NCBI RefSeq assembly: GCF_003576645.1 | Contig: NC_044917.1 | Span: 17,623,594 to 17,687,593 of the forward strand | Direction: 5' to 3' | DNA from: Ipomoea triloba | Taxonomy: Eukaryota; Streptophyta; Magnoliopsida; Solanales; Convolvulaceae | DNA: 64,000 bases | Part shown: positions 20,894 to 30,468 of the stretch, one piece after another | How the letters are laid out: each line of letters begins with the position of its first letter | How positions within the stretch are numbered: the stretch's first letter is position 1 | Notes under the pieces: model-generated | The model's input: the letters and a program-made list of their open reading frames with translations, nothing else | Database searches by the model: none | Told to the model about the DNA's origin: nothing | Position numbers and translations under genes: made by a program

Positions 20894-21158
20894 TACGTCG
20901 CATATACTCCAACCTGAGGAGGTGACTTTGGATGAGAACTTATCATATGAAGAAAAACCAGTGAAAGTATTGGATACTAAGACCCGAGAGACCCGCAGAA
21001 AGTCCATAAAGTTGGTGAAAGTTTTATGGTCAAACCATTTGGGGAAAGAAGCCACATGGGAGTTGGAAGATGAAATGAGAACGCGATACCCTATGCTGTT
21101 TGAGCAAGGTAAAAGAGAACCTTTATCTCTTTCCAAATTGAAACTTCTATATCAATAA
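20853..21158 (+). pseudogene. element A C-terminal chromodomain-like region
   Basis: After a second frameshift in CAATTTAAGG (about 20872) the frame continues RKYVYDTSHILQPEEV, YEEKPVKVLD, KLVKVLWSNH and EATWELEDEMRTRYPMLF, the C-terminal end of Del/Tekay polyproteins, which contains a diverged chromodomain thought to bind heterochromatin marks. Stop at 21158. Confidence 0.75.
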
Positions 21159-21190
21159 GTATGGTTAACCTTAGTTTCGAGGGCGAAACT

Positions 21191-21208
21191 CTTTTAAGGG
21201 GGGTAGAA
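21191..21208 (+). other. polypurine tract of element A
   Basis: The purine run AAGGGGGGTAGAA lies directly before the 3' LTR start TGTAATACC. Confidence 0.8.
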
Positions 21209-21644
21209 TGTAATACCCCGAAATATTTTCTTCAAAAAAAAAAAAGGGGGAGTTTAAATTTTATTTTAGTGGCATGCTCAAGTTATGATTCATAGATATT
21301 CAGAATAATTTTTGCTAGTTAAAATAGTTGTTAATAAGCTGCGATCGTACGTACCGGTCAAGAACCGTAAGAATTTTAGGAGTTGGTGTTCGGACCCGAT
21401 AGTCCTAGGAAATTGATTATTAGACACCATATTATTATTCTTGAATTTCCTATTTAATTAAATTAGCCCATAAGCAGCGAAAATTTATTTTGATCTTACA
21501 TCGCTAAATTTCGCGGTGTACCGAACCTAGCCCAATTTTGAATTTCAGACTGGGATAAATTTTTGATTTCGAAAATTATTTGATTTAAATTAGTTTCTAC
21601 CGAGAATTCATCTGTTTTAATCCCGATCAGTCTAGCTAAGATAT

Positions 21645-22963
21645 TGATGTTGTGTGTATAGTGGGAGTGAAGGTGAAGTGATAAAACGAAAAGTCAAGAC
21701 TCCCCGAGTGTCGTGTCTCTCAAGGATGGCGAATGGGAACCGAATTGATGTTGGCATTTAAGAGGTTGATAGGTAAGAGTTACAAGAATCAAAGGGAGAG
21801 GTGTTGGTCATGGTTGGTTTTGAAGGTAAAAAGGGATAGAAAATACAAAAGGTAAAAGGAAGGGGTGCATGCCAAAGTTAAGCTAAAGGATTGATTATCG
21901 TAGGTAGCTTGGAATTGGGTTTCGGGATTGATCTAGGGAGTCACGGTATCAATACCAAGTGACATCACACTTGGACTCTCAATCCTCATTAGGTTGAGGC
22001 ATTTTATCGAACACCTTGCCTACCACTCCTCTCGGATCTCATCCTTTCGGATTAAGAGCGGAGATATAGATGAGTTGGGCTCGTGAGAGGCCGCTATCGC
22101 GCACTCTCTCACTTCCACTCGGTTCACTAACTATCCTGGCCGGAAATAGAAGCAAAGATTGAACAACATCGTCCATACAATCATCAATCATACTCCCACA
22201 ATACCAAGATCATAATATCAAATTGTAAGCATCAATCCATAGATCAACAAGGGCACACACACCCAACTACTCTACTCTACCATAATAAACATAAATAGAA
22301 ACAATATAAACAATGCAAGAATATAAAAGAGTAAACTTTATATTAATAGAGGAGAAATTATACCTAAAGAGTTCTTGGATCTACATCTTCATCTTCAAAT
22401 CCTAAATCTATTCTAAGGAGGAATGTTTTCTTCCCCAAAAGGGAAGAATTTAGAAAGGGAAATCAGATCTAAAGCTATTGGGGGTTTCTGAAAACTGATC
22501 TAAAAGACATATAAAGTGCATATATATATAGCCCCCAAAATCTCGCCCTAATAATTTCCGCGCTGTGTCGTGTCCACGCGGCTCACACGCGTGTGAGCGT
22601 GCGTCGGAGCGAACCAGTAAGCAACCACGTCGCTCACACGCGTGTGAGCGTGCGTGGTGAAGTTTGCTTCTTCTGTCTTCTTTTATGTTGTAGCTCTCGT
22701 CGATACGGTTCCATAGCCACCTGTCTCGCCTCATTTGGACATTCCTAGCTCCGGTTACGTCCGTTTTACTGAAGTGTCGCCGGAATGCCCTGCGAAGTGC
22801 AAGAATTGTGCAAATTATATAAAAACACACAAGATTAGTCCCTAGAACTATATGCAATGAAATTAACCTATCTTAGCATGTTTCTAGGCCTAATGGACAT
22901 CTATTATAGCATACTTTACACCTAAATGACCCCTAAAATATGGCTACTTTTGGCACTTATCAA
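21645..22963 (-). repeat. element C 3' LTR, 1319 bp
   Basis: TGATAAGTGCC...CAACATCA on the minus strand. It is very similar to the 5' LTR at 29460-32915 once D is removed (about 1.3 kb). Confidence 0.88.
22521..22649 (-). promoter_or_regulatory. LTR promoter of C: TATA box and two ACGCGT palindromes
   Basis: A TATATATATA run at 22521-22530, with perfect 18-bp palindromes GCTCACACGCGTGTGAGC at 22581-22598 and 22632-22649, about 51 and 102 bp upstream in element orientation. Confidence 0.6.
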
Positions 22964-22978
22964 ATTTTCCACACTTTA
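22964..22978 (-). other. polypurine tract of element C
   Basis: AAAGTGTGGAAAATT directly before the LTR start TGATAAG. It is preceded by GAGGACAAGCAAAC, typical of the Athila/Tat group. Confidence 0.85.
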
Positions 22979-25010
22979 AGTTTGCTTGTCCTCAAACAAT
23001 TCACATTTAAACACTAATCATTTAAGTGCCAAAGGTAGCTGTGTTAGTCAATCAATTAATCGGTCTATTAACTCTAGGGTGTAACAATAGAGTGGGTGAA
23101 ATTCCACACATTATCTACACAGAATGGTAACCATATGCCATACACTCTAAGAATATACAAACGAAGCAAAACCCCTATGGTCTCGTTTGGACAATGCAAC
23201 GCACACACCCTTCATTCAACCAAGCATGCAATCCAAATTAGATTCACCTCAAATTTTACAAAGGCCTTCAAGCCGAGCCCCCTAGTGGGAACGATGTGCA
23301 CACCTCAACCAATACTTTTCAACTAAACGCCAAAGCCCAACGCGTAAAATAAGTGAGGGTAGGGACATGGACTGCTCATCGCCATGGCTTGGGCGATCAC
23401 TCTATTTTCTCACTTCCTAGGATAACGTCATCGGGTGACCCGACTTCACATGGAGCTCCATGCTTTTTCGAAGACAGTGCAATGGGTGCCCGAATCCTAG
23501 CGAAGCGGCTCACCTCCGCTCTATTTTCTCATCTCCTAAGAGCATTTTATGTGGACAACCGACTCCAGGTATAGCTTTTGCTTTTTATGAAGACTATGGT
23601 TGAACACAACCTAGCGAGATGGCTTTCCTTAATTTTTATCTCTAGGATTGGCCTTTTGCCTTTTCTACTGTTTCTCCATACAACCCCTCATGCCTTTTTC
23701 TTGGGATTAAGGGATTTTTCACTCTAAGCTCACTATTAGGCTCACCTTTTGCCCCATGACCTACCAAAATTAGTTCAATTCCGGGCTTCGCTTTCACTTA
23801 TCTTTCTAAAATTAAGGCGTGCACACTCCCACTTCGAGAGATCATTGACTAAGGTCTGAGGAAAATAAGAGATGAATATCATGCAAGCATTCAAGAATTT
23901 AAAGCTCATTTGGTCAAAGAAGGGGTACTTCCCATGGATATTTAAAGAGAAAAAAATTTTTTTTTGGCATATGATTAACATTCTCCCTAGATAATGTGAA
24001 CAATGACACACTCTCCAAAGATAAAACACACCCATAAGACAAGACCAATATATCAATCAAGCAACAAACAATATAAGCACAAGGTACATCCTTTCCACAC
24101 TTTAAAACAAAAATCGTTCTCGATGTTGCCATGAAGATCAAGTGGAACAAAAGAGCACGACCATTCAAAATCAATCAAACCCTTTCCACACTTTAGAAGT
24201 GTTTCCGGGGGTGTGGGGTATCAACAATATAGCATTATATGGGTGCAAAATAGCATGTGTTTATCAAGTATGCAAGGAACACGTATAACAATTTAATTTC
24301 CACACTTTAGAATTGAAAAACGAGGCATAAAAAGTAGAAGGGATAAGAGGTTTACAACCAAGTAAACATCCTTTCATTTCCACACTTTAAGCTTCTAGCA
24401 TCTCTTTTGCCTTCGTTCTCCAAGCTACATGAAACAATGTTAGCGCAAGAAGACAACCAATTGACGTGCAATGGCCTAGCGGAAGTTTTTTTATTTATAA
24501 TGAAAGTATTAAAGCATAAATCCTAAAACTAGGTAAGTAGTTAAAACCAAAGCAATAAGAAAGATATGTAAATCAAGATAGGAGATGATTTTTGGCACGG
24601 CCAGACCTTGGAGACTCATAAAAATTGGATGAAAAGAAAATAATGCACGAAAACCTGTCCAGGACCTGTCCACGTGACTCACACGCGTGGTGGTCCTCGT
24701 GGGTCAGCACTGGAAAGATTCCACGCCTTTCACCACGCGTGTGAGCAGGCGTGGTCAGCAGTGCTGATCACTTTCTTCGTCTCCCGGCTTTTGCCTTTCG
24801 TTTTTGATCCGGTTTAGCTCATTCGTCATGGCTTAGCACCAAAATCACCTGCATTGTTAGCTCAAGCAAGGCTATGCTAAAAAGAAAATTACTAATAAAC
24901 GAAAAGAAAGAAAAAGTAAACAAGAAATAAAGTTCTATTCTAAGGATAACGTTGGGATTGCCTCCCAAGTGCGTCATGGTTTAACGTCTCCTGGCCAGAC
25001 GTTGTGTGCT
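22979..25010 (-). other. 3' non-coding region of element C
   Basis: No gene. It holds AAAGTGTGGAAA motifs at 24091, 24182, 24297 and 24377 (minus). A block at 23340-23880 is shared with 4990-5500 and 36920-37440. Near 24668-24745 a second pair of ACGCGTG-containing sequences resembles the LTR promoter palindromes. Confidence 0.7.
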
Positions 25011-26311
25011 CTATCCTTCAAAGCACACAGATTTTGGGACCTTACCAAGCGTCCCGTGAACTTTTGCTTCAAGGTATGCCCCAAGATGCAGGACATCCTT
25101 GAATTTGGAAACTAAGGAGAGGAAAATAAAATGCAACGATAAGTAAGCTCGGGGTATTATTTCAGGATGTTCAAAGATAATGTACCCCTCTTCTTCTTTC
25201 TCCTTATAGGTTCCTACCCCTGCAACCTTTTCCTTATAGATCTCCAAATGAACACTCTCTCCACAGCCTATCTCATCTAAAGCATTTTCTCTCCACTCTT
25301 GTTCTTTTGGATTGCCAATGGTGACAATCCTTCCCCTTCTTTCCCTTTCTCCTTCTATGATCCCTAATAACTCGATATCATCCTCACTCCCTAGATCATC
25401 ACAAAATTGTAAGGAATCACTCTCCCATGAGCAAAAAGAAGCTTTATCACAGTCATCAAAATTATCATGAAGTACAAGGGAATCATCCTCACAAACATTA
25501 TAAGAACATTTGATAAGAGTTAGAGTGAGAGTCTTACCTTGTGTGGGTTTTTCGTCTTCCCACACAATTTCAATGTGATCATCGTCTTCACTCTCAATCT
25601 CTCTCCATTGTTGTGTGTTCAACTCAGGAGTCGAAACTTCTTGGAGCACCGGAGTGTCAAGTTCTATGGATTCTTTTACACACACCTCTTCATCATTAAC
25701 CATTCTGTCCATCTCGTCATTACTTTGCGGGTTGGTTTCCATTGTCGGGTGATCATCTACGAATGGGTTGTTAGCTTGTGGTAGCATCCTTTTCATGAGC
25801 TCTTCCGACATCGATAGCATCTTAGCTTCAATTTCGTCCAGTGGAAGTCCTTCCTCGCGAAGAGTGGCGAGATTCTTCTTGATTTCACTCCTAATTTCAA
25901 TTCTTAAGTTGATAGTATCCTCCTTGGCCATTTGGATGAACATTTCTAATTTATCCTTCAAGATTTGGATTTCGTCATTGACCGGAGGAAGATACTCACA
26001 AGATGGTCTCTCATATGGTATGGATTGGGTGAAATTTTGAGCAAATGGTGGTGTTTCGTGGAAATATTTATCATGATGTTGAGGTGGGGGTGAATAGCTA
26101 GGATGAGTGTAAGAATGAGAATACATATTTCTCTCAGGATTATAATTTGATGGAAGGTTATAATGACGTGGAGGTTTAACAATTGAAGGAATTGTGGCCT
26201 GTAATGTCGGTTCACAACTAGGATCAATCTCCTTCATGACTTGAATAAGTCGGTTGTTAATACTCTCAGCTATAGAACTAATGGATTCCTCTCCATTTTG
26301 GTATGTAGGCT
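25011..26311 (-). pseudogene. first assembled copy of the C ORF (3' part), duplicate
   Basis: Sequence equals 26781-28081 at an offset of 1770 and stops at the n at 26312. It is treated as the same gene as the next ORF, assembled twice. Confidence 0.8.
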
Positions 26312-26312
26312 N
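26312..26312. other. single-n contig junction
   Basis: Right of the n the sequence restarts at the equivalent of 24543. Confidence 0.85.
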
Positions 26313-26780
26313 AAAACCAAAGCAATAAGAAAGATATGTAAATCAAGATAGGAGATGATTTTTGGCACGGCCAGACCTTGGAGACTCATAAAAATTGGAT
26401 GAAAAGAAAATAATGCACGAAAACCTGTCCAGGACCTGTCCACGTGACTCACACGCGTGGTGGTCCTCGTGGGTCAGCACTGGAAAGATTCCACGCCTTT
26501 CACCACGCGTGTGAGCAGGCGTGGTCAGCAGTGCTGATCACTTTCTTCGTCTCCCGGCTTTTGCCTTTCGTTTTTGATCCGGTTTAGCTCATTCGTCATG
26601 GCTTAGCACCAAAATCACCTGCATTGTTAGCTCAAGCAAGGCTATGCTAAAAAGAAAATTACTAATAAACGAAAAGAAAGAAAAAGTAAACAAGAAATAA
26701 AGTTCTATTCTAAGGATAACGTTGGGATTGCCTCCCAAGTGCGTCATGGTTTAACGTCTCCTGGCCAGACGTTGTGTGCT

Positions 26781-28475
26781 CTATCCTTCAAAGCACACAG
26801 ATTTTGGGACCTTACCAAGCGTCCCGTGAACTTTTGCTTCAAGGTATGCCCCAAGATGCAGGACATCCTTGAATTTGGAAACTAAGGAGAGGAAAATAAA
26901 ATGCAACGATAAGTAAGCTCGGGGTATTATTTCAGGATGTTCAAAGATAATGTACCCCTCTTCTTCTTTCTCCTTATAGGTTCCTACCCCTGCAACCTTT
27001 TCCTTATAGATCTCCAAATGAACACTCTCTCCACAGCCTATCTCATCTAAAGCATTTTCTCTCCACTCTTGTTCTTTTGGATTGCCAATGGTGACAATCC
27101 TTCCCCTTCTTTCCCTTTCTCCTTCTATGATCCCTAATAACTCGATATCATCCTCACTCCCTAGATCATCACAAAATTGTAAGGAATCACTCTCCCATGA
27201 GCAAAAAGAAGCTTTATCACAGTCATCAAAATTATCATGAAGTACAAGGGAATCATCCTCACAAACATTATAAGAACATTTGATAAGAGTTAGAGTGAGA
27301 GTCTTACCTTGTGTGGGTTTTTCGTCTTCCCACACAATTTCAATGTGATCATCGTCTTCACTCTCAATCTCTCTCCATTGTTGTGTGTTCAACTCAGGAG
27401 TCGAAACTTCTTGGAGCACCGGAGTGTCAAGTTCTATGGATTCTTTTACACACACCTCTTCATCATTAACCATTCTGTCCATCTCGTCATTACTTTGCGG
27501 GTTGGTTTCCATTGTCGGGTGATCATCTACGAATGGGTTGTTAGCTTGTGGTAGCATCCTTTTCATGAGCTCTTCCGACATCGATAGCATCTTAGCTTCA
27601 ATTTCGTCCAGTGGAAGTCCTTCCTCGCGAAGAGTGGCGAGATTCTTCTTGATTTCACTCCTAATTTCAATTCTTAAGTTGATAGTATCCTCCTTGGCCA
27701 TTTGGATGAACATTTCTAATTTATCCTTCAAGATTTGGATTTCGTCATTGACCGGAGGAAGATACTCACAAGATGGTCTCTCATATGGTATGGATTGGGT
27801 GAAATTTTGAGCAAATGGTGGTGTTTCGTGGAAATATTTATCATGATGTTGAGGTGGGGGTGAATAGCTAGGATGAGTGTAAGAATGAGAATACATATTT
27901 CTCTCAGGATTATAATTTGATGGAAGGTTATAATGACGTGGAGGTTTAACAATTGAAGGAATTGTGGCCTGTAATGTCGGTTCACAACTAGGATCAATCT
28001 CCTTCATGACTTGAATAAGTCGGTTGTTAATACTCTCAGCTATAGAACTAATGGATTCCTCTCCATTTTGGTATCTCTCAGCTATAGAACTAATGGATTC
28101 CTCTCCATTTTGGTATGTAGGAGCTATAGAACTAATGGATTCCTCTCCATTTTGGTATGTAGGCTTCTCAATTCTAATGGATTCCTCTCCATTTTGGTAT
28201 GTAGGCTTCTCAATTCTTTCGTGGGTAAGCACAGAGGGGTATGTAGGCTTCTCAATTCTTTCGTGGGTAAGCACAGAGGAGGTATCATGAGGATATGGTG
28301 CATAATTGGAATAAGGGAAAGTGTTTGGGTAAGGTGGATATGTATATTGTGGTGGTGGGTATTCATAAGGGTTTGGATAATAATGTGGGTAAGGTTTATA
28401 AGTTTGGGGTGGAATATTTGTTGTATATGGTCTTCCATGGTATGGGTAACCATAGGGATACTTATAAGCACTCAT
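26781..28475 (-). CDS. Tyr/Pro-rich ORF of element C, function unknown
   Basis: ATG at 28475 (MSAYKYPYGYPYHG; the frame is open upstream through a TTG). The N-terminal 65 residues are rich in Tyr and Pro. The middle has a likely coiled coil (DEIQILKDKLEMFIQMAKED, LPLDEIEAKMLSMSEELMKR), and the C-terminal half is acidic, ending VCFEG. I see no gag, protease or polymerase motif. It lies just 3' of the primer site, in the position of gag, so an RNA- or particle-binding role is possible but unproven. Residues from about 65 to 145 are inflated by a sliding repeat (28040-28290). Confidence 0.6.
   Translation of the reverse strand: MSAYKYPYGYPYHGRPYTTNIPPQTYKPYPHYYPNPYEYPPPQYTYPPYPNTFPYSNYAPYPHDTSSVLTHERIEKPTYPSVLTHERIEKPTYQNGEESIRIEKPTYQNGEESISSIAPTYQNGEESISSIAERYQNGEESISSIAESINNRLIQVMKEIDPSCEPTLQATIPSIVKPPRHYNLPSNYNPERNMYSHSYTHPSYSPPPQHHDKYFHETPPFAQNFTQSIPYERPSCEYLPPVNDEIQILKDKLEMFIQMAKEDTINLRIEIRSEIKKNLATLREEGLPLDEIEAKMLSMSEELMKRMLPQANNPFVDDHPTMETNPQSNDEMDRMVNDEEVCVKESIELDTPVLQEVSTPELNTQQWREIESEDDDHIEIVWEDEKPTQGKTLTLTLIKCSYNVCEDDSLVLHDNFDDCDKASFCSWESDSLQFCDDLGSEDDIELLGIIEGERERRGRIVTIGNPKEQEWRENALDEIGCGESVHLEIYKEKVAGVGTYKEKEEEGYIIFEHPEIIPRAYLSLHFIFLSLVSKFKDVLHLGAYLEAKVHGTLGKVPKSVCFEG
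28040..28290. repeat. sliding (staircase) repeat in the C ORF, probable artefact
   Basis: Five or six restarts of TGGATTCCTCTCCATTTTGG and of CTTCTCAATTCTTTCGTGGG, each advanced by some bases. The other assembled copies (26270-26311, 28959-29010) read through without the repeat. Confidence 0.75.
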
Positions 28476-28711
28476 TTTGTAAGCTTCAATTGATTTTGAT
28501 GAAGAAAATTTCCTGTGCAAAGCTTAACAAACAACAAATATTTTCGCAACTAGAAGTAGTTGCAAGTGAGTAGCAAGATATTCAGAGATAATATGCTCAC
28601 TTCTTCAATCAAATAATCAAAAATGAGAAAATAAAACAAAAAGAAAACAATTCAAGAAATCTTAACAAATCTACTTCAAAAATGTCAACACAATTCAAGA
28701 ACCGTTTGCCA

Positions 28712-28729
28712 TCTCCGGCAACGACGCCA
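28712..28729 (-). other. primer-binding site (tRNA-Asp-like), element C
   Basis: TGGCGTCGTTGCCGGAGA in element orientation, three bases from the LTR end. It differs slightly from the usual Athila tRNA-Asp site (TGGCGCCGTTGCC). The duplicate copy is at 29439-29456. Confidence 0.75.
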
Positions 28730-28732
28730 TTT

Positions 28733-28957
28733 TGATGTTGTGTGTATAGTGGGAGTGAAGGTGAAGTGATAAAACTAAAAGTCAAGACTCCCCGAGTGTC
28801 GTGTCTCTCAAGGATGGCGAAAGGGAACCGAATTTATGTTGGCATTTAAGAGGTTGATAGGTAAGAGTTACAAGAATCAAAGGGAGAGGTGTTGTTCATG
28901 GTTGGTTTTGAAGGTAAAAAGGGATAGAAAATACAAAAGGTAAACGGAAGGGGTGCA
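28733..28957 (-). repeat. first assembled copy of the 3' end of the C 5' LTR
   Basis: Same sequence as 29460-29684. It ends at the n at 28958, after which 28959-29459 repeats ORF start and primer site. Confidence 0.8.
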
Positions 28958-28958
28958 N
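28958..28958. other. single-n contig junction
   Basis: Sequence after the n restarts about 730 bp back (offset 727), inside the C ORF. Confidence 0.85.
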
Positions 28959-29459
28959 CATTTTGGTATGTAGGCTTCTCAATTCTTTCGTGGGTAAGCA
29001 CAGAGGAGGTATCATGAGGATATGGTGCATAATTGGAATAAGGGAAAGTGTTTGGGTAAGGTGGATATGTATATTGTGGTGGTGGGTATTCATAAGGGTT
29101 TGGATAATAATGTGGGTAAGGTTTATAAGTTTGGGGTGGAATATTTGTTGTATATGGTCTTCCATGGTATGGGTAACCATAGGGATACTTATAAGCACTC
29201 ATTTTGTAAGCTTCAATTGATTTTGATGAAGAAAATTTCCTGTGCAAAGCTTAACAAACAACAAATATTTTCGCAACTAGAAGTAGTTGCAAGTGAGTAG
29301 CAAGATATTCAGAGATAATATGCTCACTTCTTCAATCAAATAATCAAAAATGAGAAAATAAAACAAAAAGAAAACAATTCAAGAAATCTTAACAAATCTA
29401 CTTCAAAAATGTCAACACAATTCAAGAACCGTTTGCCATCTCCGGCAACGACGCCATTT
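28959..29459 (-). pseudogene. second assembled copy of the C ORF start and primer site
   Basis: Repeats the first 90 or so codons of the Tyr/Pro-rich ORF and the primer site at offset 727. An assembly duplicate, not a second gene. Confidence 0.8.
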
Positions 29460-30468
29460 TGATGTTGTGTGTATAGTGGGAGTGAAGGTGAAGTGATAAA
29501 ACTAAAAGTCAAGACTCCCCGAGTGTCGTGTCTCTCAAGGATGGCGAAAGGGAACCGAATTTATGTTGGCATTTAAGAGGTTGATAGGTAAGAGTTACAA
29601 GAATCAAAGGGAGAGGTGTTGTTCATGGTTGGTTTTGAAGGTAAAAAGGGATAGAAAATACAAAAGGTAAACGGAAGGGGTGCATGCCAAAGTTAAGCTA
29701 AAGGATTGATTATCGTAGGTAGCTTGGAATTGGGTTTCGGGATTGATCTAGGGAGTCACGGTATCAATACCAAGTGATGTCACACTTGGACTCTCAATCC
29801 TCATTCGGTTGAGGCATTTTATCGAACACCTTGCCTACCACTCCTCTCGGATCTCATCCTTTCGGATTAAGAGCGGAGATATAGATGAGTTGGGCTCGTG
29901 AGAGGCCGCTATCGTGCACTCTCTCACTTCCACTCGGTTCACTAACTATCCCGGCCGGAAATAGAAGCAAAGATTGAACAACATCATCCATACAATCATC
30001 AATCATACTCCCACAATACCAAGATCATAATATCAAATTATAAGCATCAATCCATATATCAACAAGGGCACACACACCCAACTACTCTACTCTACCATAA
30101 TAAACATAAATAGAAACAATATAAACAATGCAAGAATATAAAAGAGTAAACTTTATATTAATAGAAGAGAAATTACACCTAAAGAGTTCTTGGATCTACA
30201 TCTTCATCTTCAAATCCTAAATCTATTCTAAGGAGGAATGTTTTCTTCCCCAAAGGGGAAGAATTTGGAAAGGGAAATCAGATCTAAAGTTATTGGGGGC
30301 TACTGAAAACTGATCTAAAAGACCTATAAAGGGCATATATATAGCCCCCAAAATCTCGCCCTAATAATTTCCGCGCTGTGTCGCGTCCACGCGTGTGAGC
30401 GTGCGTGGGAGCGAACCAGTAAGCAACCACGCCGCTCACACGCGTGTGAGCATGCGTGGTGAAGTTTG

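Noticed and set aside
28011..29300. Plus-strand ORFs of 85-160 codons over element C
   Set aside because: They mirror the minus-strand Tyr/Pro-rich ORF and its duplicated copies; no domain seen.
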